Part shown: in pieces, positions 8,162-14,312 of the stretch
Numbering within the stretch: the stretch's first letter is position 1
Layout of the letters: each line of letters begins with the position of its first letter
Source of the DNA: CAMCYM01 sp041191165
Lineage (GTDB): Bacteria; Bacteroidota; Bacteroidia; Flavobacteriales_D; Sanyastnellaceae
Direction of reading: 5' to 3'
Length of the DNA: 21,937 nt
NCBI GenBank assembly: GCA_041191165.1
Contig: JBEEPJ010000008.1
Coordinates: forward strand, 1 to 21,937
Made by a program: the position numbers and the translations under genes
Notes under the pieces: model-generated
Database searches by the model: none
What the model was told of the DNA's origin: nothing
What the model saw: only the letters and a program-made list of their open reading frames with translations

Positions 8162-9076
8162 ATGCACACGCTCCGATTCACACCTCGCAAGATGTTTTTG
8201 GTCGCACTGCTTCCCGCGCTGGGAATGTGGGGCCTCACCAGCTGCGGCGAAGATCAACCCGCCGCCCCCGTCGTCGAAACCCCGGCCTACGACCCCGAGG
8301 GCATGGGCGACGCCAGCCGCACGAACACGATCAAGAAGATCTTTTACGCCGCGCCATCCCCGATGGAAACGGCTGCACTCGTGCAGCGGAGCGGAGCGAA
8401 GTTCGACAAGAAGCACCTGCACGCGGCCGCAGCCCGCACCCAGTACACGACCAGCGATCGGCAGGCCGTGGCCTTGGGCATTTATGGGGCAGACCTGAGT
8501 TACGCCACGATTTTCGAAGAAAACTCGGTGAGTTTGGACTACCTCACGGCCATCAAAGATCTCAGCAAATCCTTGGGCATCAGCGATGTGCTCAACGACC
8601 AAGTCATGGCCCAGGCCGAGGCGAATCGGGGCAACCGCGAGGCGCTCATCCAACTGGTTTCGGAGACGTTCTCCTCGTTGAACGAAACGCTGAAAGAAAA
8701 CGGCATGGAGGACCTGAGCGCCATGCTCGTGCTCGGCGGATGGGTCGAAGGCGTATACCTCGCCACGCAACACATCCCGCAATCTCCCACCGAACTCAAG
8801 GCCCGCATCGCCGAGCAGAAGCTCACGCTGGACGATGTGATGCGCCTGTGCCGGAGCTACGAGGCCACCCCGGAGCTCACCGCCCTGATTGCGGCGATGG
8901 CCCCTGTCGAAGCCGCCTTTGCCCAGGTTGAGGTCACCTCTGCAGAGGGCTTTGCCGAACAGAGCGCCGATGGCGGATTTGTCGTCGGTGGCGGAGACGA
9001 AATCAAGGCGTCTGACGCGACCCTGGCCGCCATCACCGCGGCGGTGAAACAAGTTCGTGGCGGGATGGTGAAATGA
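8162..9076 (+). CDS. Predicted lipoprotein of unknown function
   Basis: This 304-residue protein begins with a basic stretch and hydrophobic core ending in the lipobox LTSC, so it should be lipidated at Cys28 and sit in the envelope. The mature part is mostly helical-looking and hydrophilic. It includes a tyrosine-rich stretch around AVALGIYGADLSYATIF and a later AMLVLGGWVEGVYLATQ; both recall a conserved but unnamed Bacteroidota family. No catalytic motif was recognised. I prefer the ATG at 8162 because it is directly followed by the signal peptide; a TTG at 8135 would only add nine residues. The stop overlaps an ATG of the next frame (9073-9076), suggesting co-transcription with the following small secreted protein. 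No clear promoter is seen in the 88 bases after polA. Confidence 0.85.
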   Translation: MHTLRFTPRKMFLVALLPALGMWGLTSCGEDQPAAPVVETPAYDPEGMGDASRTNTIKKIFYAAPSPMETAALVQRSGAKFDKKHLHAAAARTQYTTSDRQAVALGIYGADLSYATIFEENSVSLDYLTAIKDLSKSLGISDVLNDQVMAQAEANRGNREALIQLVSETFSSLNETLKENGMEDLSAMLVLGGWVEGVYLATQHIPQSPTELKARIAEQKLTLDDVMRLCRSYEATPELTALIAAMAPVEAAFAQVEVTSAEGFAEQSADGGFVVGGGDEIKASDATLAAITAAVKQVRGGMVK

Positions 9077-9090
9077 TTTGGCCTACAAAA
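9077..9090 (+). promoter_or_regulatory. Copy of the recurring TTTGGCCTACAAAA motif
   Basis: The 14-mer begins just after the lipoprotein stop and ends 18 bases before the ATG at 9109. It contains an interrupted inverted repeat, TTTG-N5-CAAA. A near copy sits at almost the same distance from the rhodanese gene. It may be a promoter element or a protein-binding site. Confidence 0.35.
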
Positions 9091-9108
9091 TCTCAGAAGT
9101 TTCCGACG

Positions 9109-9570
9109 ATGACGACCCTCTTTACCCCCCGGTCCTTTGCCAATTGGACCCTGACCCTGGGCTTGCTCCTGAGCACTTGGGCCTTTCTCCCCTCCCACGC
9201 AGATGCGCAATGCCGGGCCTTCACGAAGAAGACTTGCATGCCCATCATGGAGGGATACACCCTCAACGAAAATTACAACAGCGCGATCTTGATTCCCGGC
9301 GACCAAGCTGAGCTCCTGCTCACCTTTCTCGGCGGAACCAACTACCGGCTGGCCATCTGCAGCCACCCCGTGCTGGGCGACGTGCAGTTCGAAATCCTGG
9401 ACGCCAAGGGCAAAACGCTGTTCAACAGCGTCAAGGCCGGCGGTGCCGACAAGGTGGATTTCCGGGTCCAAACCACGCAACAACTGCGGGTGAACATCTT
9501 GGTGCCGCCCACCAAGTCAGCCATCCAGCACGAGGGCTGCGTCTCGGTCCTCATCGGAACCAAGAACTGA
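9109..9570 (+). CDS. Small secreted protein of unknown function
   Basis: From the ATG at 9109 this is 153 residues with a typical signal peptide (hydrophobic core LTLGLLLSTWAFL, likely cleavage after SHADA). An in-frame ATG at 9073, overlapping the upstream stop, would add 12 residues and is the alternative start. The mature protein of about 120 residues opens CRAFTKKTCMP and contains four to five cysteines, including one in LAICSHPVLGDVQFEI and one in HEGCVSVLIG. Disulfide bonding in the periplasm is therefore plausible. The second half looks like a beta-sandwich (DVQFEILDAKGK, VDFRVQTTQQLRVNILVPP). It resembles conserved unnamed exported proteins of Bacteroidota that I recall, but no function is known. 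It follows the lipoprotein gene closely and is ended by the terminator at 9591-9619. Confidence 0.82.
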   Translation: MTTLFTPRSFANWTLTLGLLLSTWAFLPSHADAQCRAFTKKTCMPIMEGYTLNENYNSAILIPGDQAELLLTFLGGTNYRLAICSHPVLGDVQFEILDAKGKTLFNSVKAGGADKVDFRVQTTQQLRVNILVPPTKSAIQHEGCVSVLIGTKN

Positions 9571-9590
9571 CCTCTCTGCTCCCCTTCACG

Positions 9591-9619
9591 AAAGCCCTGC
9601 CCCTGCGGCGGGGCTTTTT
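9591..9619 (+). terminator. Intrinsic terminator between convergent genes
   Basis: An 11-base-pair stem (AAAGCCCTGCC with GGCGGGGCTTT, one G-T pair) closes a five-base loop and runs into a five-T tract. It lies 20 bases after the stop of the + strand secreted-protein gene and 43 bases from the 3' end of the - strand protease gene. The A-run on the 5' arm means it could also act, more weakly, for the - strand. Confidence 0.85.
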
Positions 9620-9662
9620 CGTTCCCGCTTTTCGCCGCCATTCCGGGCCCAGCTCCTCGCGT

Positions 9663-11825
9663 TTACTCCACCACCAACCGCGCCGGCCGCCCTGCCACGC
9701 CGTTCTCGACCATCCGCACGAGGTACACCCCGGGCGCCAATCCGCGGAGTCCCAGGTTGACGCGGTGGGCGCCGGCGGGCAAGTCGCCCGCATCGACCGC
9801 GCGAACCTGACGCCCCGACGCATCCCACACCTCCAGCCGCACCGACGCCGCTGTCCGCAAGGAGAACACGCAAGCCGTTCCGTCCGCAGCCGGGTTGGGC
9901 ACCAGCACGGGAGCTGATGCCCCCGCCGCCAACTCCGCCACCCCGGCCGGAATCGAAGCCTGGATGTTGATGTCGTCCAAGTAGATGTTGTTGCCCAACC
10001 GGCTTTCAAACTCAAACATGATGCGGAAGTTGGGCGAGAAGTACTCCTCCTGCGTCAGCGTCAGCACGTGCGACGTCCACTCTCCAGCCCCATTGGGCAC
10101 GAACGGGAACACGTGCGGATCCGCGGTGGGCAAGTCGGTGAAGCCCCGGTGCATGCGACGCAAGACCCACGTCTCTCCACAATCCGAAGAAGCATAGACC
10201 TTGAGCCGGTCATCCGTATCATCCGCGTCGGCATCGTTCCCCTTGAAACTGTATGCCCACTTGTAAGAAACGGCAATATCGTTCGCACCCGTCATGTCCA
10301 TGGTGGAGGAGATGAGCTGCTCACTCGAAAATTCCGTGGTGTTGCTCCAGTTCTGAATGAAGAGGGATCGGGTGCCCGTCGCAGCTGCCGTGGCGGTGAT
10401 TTGCCAGGTCAAACCATCGTCCGTCACATCCACCACATACCAATCCGCTGGGACCGTGGTCGCCTCAAATCCCTCAGCCACCGGGAGGGACATCTCCCCG
10501 GCATCCAGCACTTGGATAAAGTTCACCTTGGTGCCCGTCAGGGTAGATGTTCCGTTGCCGACGGTGAGGGCCACGGTGTACAAGCCAGGCTCCGTGTAAG
10601 TATGCCAGGGCGACTCCGCCGCAGCATCCGTTCCCGAGAAGGTGTTGCCATCTCCAAAGTCCCAGGCCCAAGAGGTCACGCCGTGGAAACTCTCGTCCAT
10701 GAACTGCACCGAATCGCCCGCACAGATGGTCCGGCGCGGCGTCGAGAAGTCGGCTGCACAGAGCACCGAAACCCCATTGGTGCCCGTGGCTTGCAGATTG
10801 GCCGCCGTCCAGAGCTGGTTGCGTTGTGCCGTGCTGCTGTTCATCGCCGCCCGCATGCGCGTCCGCTGACCCTCCGTGAACATGCGGCTGCAGTAGCTGT
10901 AGTCCATGTAGTTCTGCACATTGTCGAGCGAGCCGCATGTGCTGCCCGCGAGATTGCAACTCGTCCAGCCGATGGTGTTGGGGGTGTCGGTCACCTGGTC
11001 ATCCATGTCGCAATTGGAGTCCAAACCCGGTTCATTTCCATTGCCCCAGGTATGGCGCAGGTTCATCCAATGGCCACACTCGTGCGTCAGCGTGCGCGAA
11101 CGGAAGTTGTTGCTGGTGCCGATGTTGCCGGTGTAGTCGTGCTTGAGCACAATGCCATCGATCTGAGCGTCTTGCGCACTCGACACGGAACCCGGCAGGT
11201 ACGTATAGCCCGCAGCTCCCGCAGCCTCGGCGACCACCCAGACATTCAGGTACTTGTTGCGCGGCCAGTAAATCAAGTCCTTCACCGCGTCCGAACCGTC
11301 GTAGGTCAGGGGGCTGACCACCCGGTTGATTCCGCTGTGGCAGTTGCCCGAGGGGTCTTTTTGGGCCAAACGAAATTCAATCTCCACATCCGCCGCAATG
11401 CCCGCGAACTCCGGGATGATGGTCGAAGCATCCGGGTTGAGCAACCGGAAGTCGCGGTTGACCACCTCAATGGCACTGAGCACCTGCTCATCTGAGATGT
11501 TCTCCGGGCCGTTGTTGTGGATGATGTGGAAAACCACGGGAACGATGATGATCTCGTCCCGATCGCCTGCGGACTGGAAGTTCCGCGTTTCCCATTCCAG
11601 TTGCTCCTCAGCCGCATCCGCCTGCGCGCGCCGGTGCGGATGGCCTGCGAACAACTTCTCCGTCATGGCGGGCTGTCCACAGTAACGAATCTCATGGGGC
11701 TGAGGCACTTCGGGGACCTGAGCCATTCCATCCTTGCCCATCCCCCACATCATCAAACACACCCAAACCGCAAGGGCTGCGGTCCCATCGATTCGTCCAA
11801 ACATGGTTTCAACTTTGCGAGGCAT
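9663..11825 (-). CDS. Secreted M43 (pappalysin-type) zinc metalloprotease with PKD domain and T9SS sorting tail
   Basis: The 720-residue protein has an N-terminal signal peptide ending near GMAQ, and a propeptide-like region with CGQP around 49-52 that might supply a cysteine switch. The M43 catalytic domain has the zinc motif HECGHWMNLRH (248-258) and the Met-turn NYMDYSYC (305-312). A PKD domain (about 357-440) carries WAWDFGDGNTFSG and HTYTEPGLYTVALTV. A jelly-roll-like module (about 450-625) has GNNIYLDDINI. The tail (about 640-720: VPNPAADG, VWDASGRQV, LAPGVYLVRM) is a type A T9SS signal, so the enzyme is probably secreted through T9SS and anchored or released at the surface. ATG 11825 directly follows TTAAATT; ATG 11804 gives a more conventional signal peptide and leader. 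The substrate is unknown. Confidence 0.93.
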   Translation of the reverse strand: MPRKVETMFGRIDGTAALAVWVCLMMWGMGKDGMAQVPEVPQPHEIRYCGQPAMTEKLFAGHPHRRAQADAAEEQLEWETRNFQSAGDRDEIIIVPVVFHIIHNNGPENISDEQVLSAIEVVNRDFRLLNPDASTIIPEFAGIAADVEIEFRLAQKDPSGNCHSGINRVVSPLTYDGSDAVKDLIYWPRNKYLNVWVVAEAAGAAGYTYLPGSVSSAQDAQIDGIVLKHDYTGNIGTSNNFRSRTLTHECGHWMNLRHTWGNGNEPGLDSNCDMDDQVTDTPNTIGWTSCNLAGSTCGSLDNVQNYMDYSYCSRMFTEGQRTRMRAAMNSSTAQRNQLWTAANLQATGTNGVSVLCAADFSTPRRTICAGDSVQFMDESFHGVTSWAWDFGDGNTFSGTDAAAESPWHTYTEPGLYTVALTVGNGTSTLTGTKVNFIQVLDAGEMSLPVAEGFEATTVPADWYVVDVTDDGLTWQITATAAATGTRSLFIQNWSNTTEFSSEQLISSTMDMTGANDIAVSYKWAYSFKGNDADADDTDDRLKVYASSDCGETWVLRRMHRGFTDLPTADPHVFPFVPNGAGEWTSHVLTLTQEEYFSPNFRIMFEFESRLGNNIYLDDINIQASIPAGVAELAAGASAPVLVPNPAADGTACVFSLRTAASVRLEVWDASGRQVRAVDAGDLPAGAHRVNLGLRGLAPGVYLVRMVENGVAGRPARLVVE

Positions 11826-11959
11826 AATTTAAGCAGGACTCGGTGATTCCCACACATAACCCTTCCAGGTCGTTCCGGGTTCATGCCCCCCAACCCCACA
11901 ACCGGGGGCGATGGGCTGCACGCGTAACCCGAGTCACAGAAACACGAGGGGGTTGGAAG

Positions 11960-11967
11960 TAGATTTG
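11960..11967 (+). promoter_or_regulatory. Candidate -7 box upstream of the rhodanese gene
   Basis: TAGATTTG is identical to the box before dxs and fits the TAnnTTTG consensus. It ends 27 bases before the ATG at 11995 and overlaps the first bases of the recurring motif. Confidence 0.45.
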
Positions 11968-11977
11968 GCCTGTAAAA
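11964..11977 (+). promoter_or_regulatory. Near copy of the recurring motif (TTTGGCCTGTAAAA)
   Basis: It differs from the copy at 9077-9090 at two positions (GT for AC), is followed by TC in both places, and ends 17 bases before the ATG. It overlaps the -7 box, so a bound protein here could affect transcription directly. Confidence 0.35.
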
Positions 11978-11994
11978 TCAATTCCCATTCTGTG

Positions 11995-12486
11995 ATGAAC
12001 GCTCCTACTTCCCTGATTTCCCGCATGGTGCTCCCATTCGCCCTGATGGCCGCCGGGACGCTGACGCTCGCCGCCTGCCAATCCGGTTCCACAGGGGGTG
12101 AAAACGAGGCGGTCGCCGCTGCAGGTACGCCGACAGATACCACGGGAACGTTTGAAAACGTGGACGTTGCGCAGTTTCAAGCGCTGATGCAGTCCGCCGA
12201 CGCACCGCTCATCCTCGACGTCCGCACCCCGGACGAATGGAACCAGGGCCACATCGCCGGCGCGCAGCTGATGGACTTCAATGACCCCGGTTTTGACGAG
12301 GCGCTCAAGACGCTGCCCACCGACCGGCCCGTGCTGATCTACTGCGCCTCGGGCGGCCGCAGCGGCAAGACCCTCCAGCGCCTGCAGGCGCAAGGCGGCC
12401 GCGAAGTCTACAACCTCGTCGGCGGCATGGGCGCATGGCGCAGCGCCGGTGCCCCCGTGGACATGAGCAATCCCATCCAACCCTGA
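11995..12486 (+). CDS. Lipoprotein rhodanese-domain sulfurtransferase
   Basis: The 163-residue protein has a signal peptide with lipobox LAAC (lipidated Cys28) and a Gly/Thr/Ala linker of about 30 residues. A single rhodanese domain follows, with LILDVRTPDEWNQGHIAGA (about 72-90), an active loop C117ASGGRS and the closing NLVGGMGAWRSAG. The catalytic cysteine and the following arginine are present, so sulfane-sulfur transfer or a redox role in the envelope is plausible; the substrate is unknown. The frame is open upstream to 11911, but the ATG at 11995 begins the signal peptide. The stop is 14 bases before the hydroxylase gene. Single-domain rhodaneses also serve as protein-binding modules, so enzyme activity is inferred from motifs only. 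Confidence 0.9.
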   Translation: MNAPTSLISRMVLPFALMAAGTLTLAACQSGSTGGENEAVAAAGTPTDTTGTFENVDVAQFQALMQSADAPLILDVRTPDEWNQGHIAGAQLMDFNDPGFDEALKTLPTDRPVLIYCASGGRSGKTLQRLQAQGGREVYNLVGGMGAWRSAGAPVDMSNPIQP

Positions 12487-12500
12487 CATTTTGCACCGCC

Positions 12501-13403
12501 ATGGGCCAATACTGGGACATCTTCATCGAAGGCTTCGCCGGGTACGGACGCTACCTCTGGGGCGAACTGACCTGGAGCAACGACTGGAAGCCTTGGTTTG
12601 AGAACTACGTCTACCTGCTGTTGCTGGTGTCTTACGTGGTATGGGGACTGGAGTTGTGGAAGCCCTGGCGCAAAGGTCAGCGGGCCATCCGAAAGGATTT
12701 TTGGCTGGACGGCTTCTACATGTTCTTCAACTTCTTCCTCTTCAACCTCATCGGTTACAACGCCGTGAGCAACATCGTGGTGGAAGCCTTCAACGATGGC
12801 CTGCGCACGGCATTGGGCATCGAAAATCTCGTGGCGATCGAAGTCGGTTCCTGGCCGCGCTGGAGCCAACTCCTGCTCATGTTTCTGCTGGTGGACTTCA
12901 TCTCCTGGTGGACCCACCGCCTGCTGCACCGCGTGCCCTGGCTGTGGAACTTTCACAAAGTGCACCACAGCGTCAAGGAGATGGGGTTTGCGGCCCACCT
13001 CCGGTACCACTGGATGGAGACGGTCGTGTACAAGAGCTTTCAATACCTCCCCTTGGCGATGATCGGCTTCGGGTTGCAGGACTTCTTCTTCGTCCATTTC
13101 ATCGCCCTGCTTATCGGTCACATCAACCACGCCAACCTCGGCTGGGATTACGGGCCGCTCAAGTACATCCTGAACAACCCCAAGATGCACATTTGGCATC
13201 ACGCGAAGCACATTCCCACGGAAGGGCCCCTGCGGTTTGGGGTGAACTTCGGCATCAGCTTGAGCCTGTGGGATTACCTCTTCCGGACCTCTTACATTCC
13301 CCACGACGGCCGCGACATCGAGCTGGGCTATCCGGGGGATGAGTCGATGCCGGACACTTTTGTAGGCCAAACCCTCGCCCCCTTCAAATCCCATTCCGCA
13401 TGA
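12501..13403 (+). CDS. Fatty acid hydroxylase / sterol desaturase family membrane enzyme
   Basis: This 300-residue integral membrane protein has the histidine clusters that bind a di-iron centre in the fatty acid hydroxylase superfamily: HRLLH (139-143), HKVHH (152-156), HINH (207-210) and HIWHH (230-234). Hydrophobic segments lie at about 38-52, 68-95, 124-137 and 180-206. Such enzymes hydroxylate or desaturate lipids at the membrane using oxygen; the exact lipid cannot be read from the sequence. The ATG at 12501 was chosen because an upstream extension to 12435 would overlap the rhodanese gene and adds unrelated residues. The stop overlaps the next start as ATGA (13400-13403), implying tight coupling to the small membrane protein. 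Near the 3' end, bases 13358-13371 are the exact reverse complement of the recurring 14-base motif. Confidence 0.92.
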   Translation: MGQYWDIFIEGFAGYGRYLWGELTWSNDWKPWFENYVYLLLLVSYVVWGLELWKPWRKGQRAIRKDFWLDGFYMFFNFFLFNLIGYNAVSNIVVEAFNDGLRTALGIENLVAIEVGSWPRWSQLLLMFLLVDFISWWTHRLLHRVPWLWNFHKVHHSVKEMGFAAHLRYHWMETVVYKSFQYLPLAMIGFGLQDFFFVHFIALLIGHINHANLGWDYGPLKYILNNPKMHIWHHAKHIPTEGPLRFGVNFGISLSLWDYLFRTSYIPHDGRDIELGYPGDESMPDTFVGQTLAPFKSHSA

Positions 13404-13639
13404 GGTCCACGCTGCGCTCCATCCCCACCTGGCTGATGCTCAGCCTGACGCTGGGACTGGCTCCCTTCGTTCCGGAGCCTCACCTGTGGGGAAAGATCCG
13501 CTGGATTGCCGGGGGGGCGATGGGCATGGGCGCCATGGACTGGTTCGACTTCTTGCTGCACGCCACACCGTGGGCCTTCCTTTTCCGGGCCATCTTTTTG
13601 GCGGCCCGGGACCGGCTTCGCATGCCCACAGGGCGCTAA
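13400..13639 (+). CDS. Small membrane protein coupled to the hydroxylase
   Basis: These 79 residues have a hydrophobic N-terminal segment (WLMLSLTLGLAPFVP), a motif EPHLWGKIRWIAGG, then GAMDWFDFLLHATPWAFLFRAIFL forming a second membrane segment, and a basic tail. I recall similar short proteins with a PEPH-WGK-RW-GGA-GM-MDWFD pattern in other Bacteroidota, without an established function. The conservation of that pattern suggests a specific role, not mere membrane anchoring. Its start overlaps the stop of the hydroxylase gene by four bases, so it is likely made in step with that enzyme and may be a subunit or assembly partner. Convergent with gldH. Confidence 0.8.
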   Translation: MRSTLRSIPTWLMLSLTLGLAPFVPEPHLWGKIRWIAGGAMGMGAMDWFDFLLHATPWAFLFRAIFLAARDRLRMPTGR

Positions 13640-13742
13640 CCCCTGCGGCCAACTTCCTCCCTCCGGGGCTACCGCGACTGGATTCGCCACCGGGTCCCCG
13701 ACAATACGCCTGAACACGCCAGCTCGGCTCAGGTCCTTGCGC

Positions 13743-14312
13743 TCAGGACCCCGGATCGGGCGTCCGCTCCAACCGGAATCCCACATCCAAAACCCCCGGC
13801 AAGGGATCCAGTCGCATGGCATGCGTGATGTCCATTCGATAGTCGCCCGTGATGGGGAAGGCTGTGGCCTTTCGAAATCCGATGCGCTGGTCGATCAAGT
13901 TCCCAAACCCACTCCCCAACCAATTCCCCTGTTCATCCGCCAGATCACATGCAATTGTGTCTCGCAGCCGCTTGCCATTGGGGAAAGAGACATCCAAGAA
14001 GAAGTAGATGTTGCTGAAGGGGTAGGATGCATCATGGCGAATGTCAATGAAGAAATCCTGCTTGAGCGTGGTGTCTGTCACGGTCCAAGCGAATGATACC
14101 GGCGCATCCACCTTCCAACCTTCCTCAGGGATGGATTGGGTGCCTGCATAAACAGCCTCTTCTCCACAACCCGTTGCCCCCAGCAACATTCCGAGAGCAG
14201 AGAATCCCAAGGCCCACATCCACAGACCCGTCCGACCGGACTTTCGGAGAAGGGACGCGAATTTCACCGCCCCCGCTACGCCTCGGGCAGCATCCATTCT
14301 TCTGTCAAGCAT
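13743..14312 (-). CDS. gldH: Gliding motility lipoprotein GldH
   Basis: GldH is an envelope lipoprotein needed for gliding in Flavobacterium johnsoniae and is linked to the T9SS/gliding apparatus. From the ATG at 14312 this is 189 residues: a basic stretch, a hydrophobic segment (LWMWALGFSALGMLLGA) and a lipobox ATGC. The mature domain carries the GldH pattern, with YPFSNIYFFLDVSFPNGK, DTIACDLADEQGNWLGSG and a closing DITHAMRLDPLPGVLDVGFRLE. The start overlaps the ricT stop by eight bases; the ATG at 14297, eight bases after that stop, is an equally good choice. The frame stays open far upstream across the ricT repeats, but that is repeat-driven shadow sequence. Gene order ricT-gldH is common in Bacteroidota. 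Together with the T9SS-tailed protease it suggests a gliding or T9SS-bearing cell. Confidence 0.9.
   Translation of the reverse strand: MLDRRMDAARGVAGAVKFASLLRKSGRTGLWMWALGFSALGMLLGATGCGEEAVYAGTQSIPEEGWKVDAPVSFAWTVTDTTLKQDFFIDIRHDASYPFSNIYFFLDVSFPNGKRLRDTIACDLADEQGNWLGSGFGNLIDQRIGFRKATAFPITGDYRMDITHAMRLDPLPGVLDVGFRLERTPDPGS

Larger units (their letters stand above)
11826..11994. promoter_or_regulatory. Divergent intergenic region between the protease and rhodanese genes
   Basis: These 169 bases separate two divergent start codons and must hold both promoters. Toward the rhodanese gene there is an exact TAGATTTG -7 box and the recurring 14-base motif. Toward the protease only a TTAAATT directly before the ATG at 11825 is seen. 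An inverted repeat, CCAACCCC near 11889 with GGGGTTGG near 11950, could form a long-loop hairpin but is weak evidence. No RNA gene was recognised. Confidence 0.5.

Noticed and set aside
7100..9660. dif site at the composition switch
   Set aside because: No sequence resembling a XerC/XerD dif core was found by eye here, so the terminus idea rests on composition alone.
10068..11495. 475-codon open frame on the + strand opposite the protease
   Set aside because: The protease frame has clear catalytic and sorting motifs; the antisense frame has none.
13732..13750. GGTCCT/AGGACC hairpin near the gldH stop as a terminator
   Set aside because: The stem is only six pairs, there is no T tract on either strand, and it overlaps the gldH stop codon.
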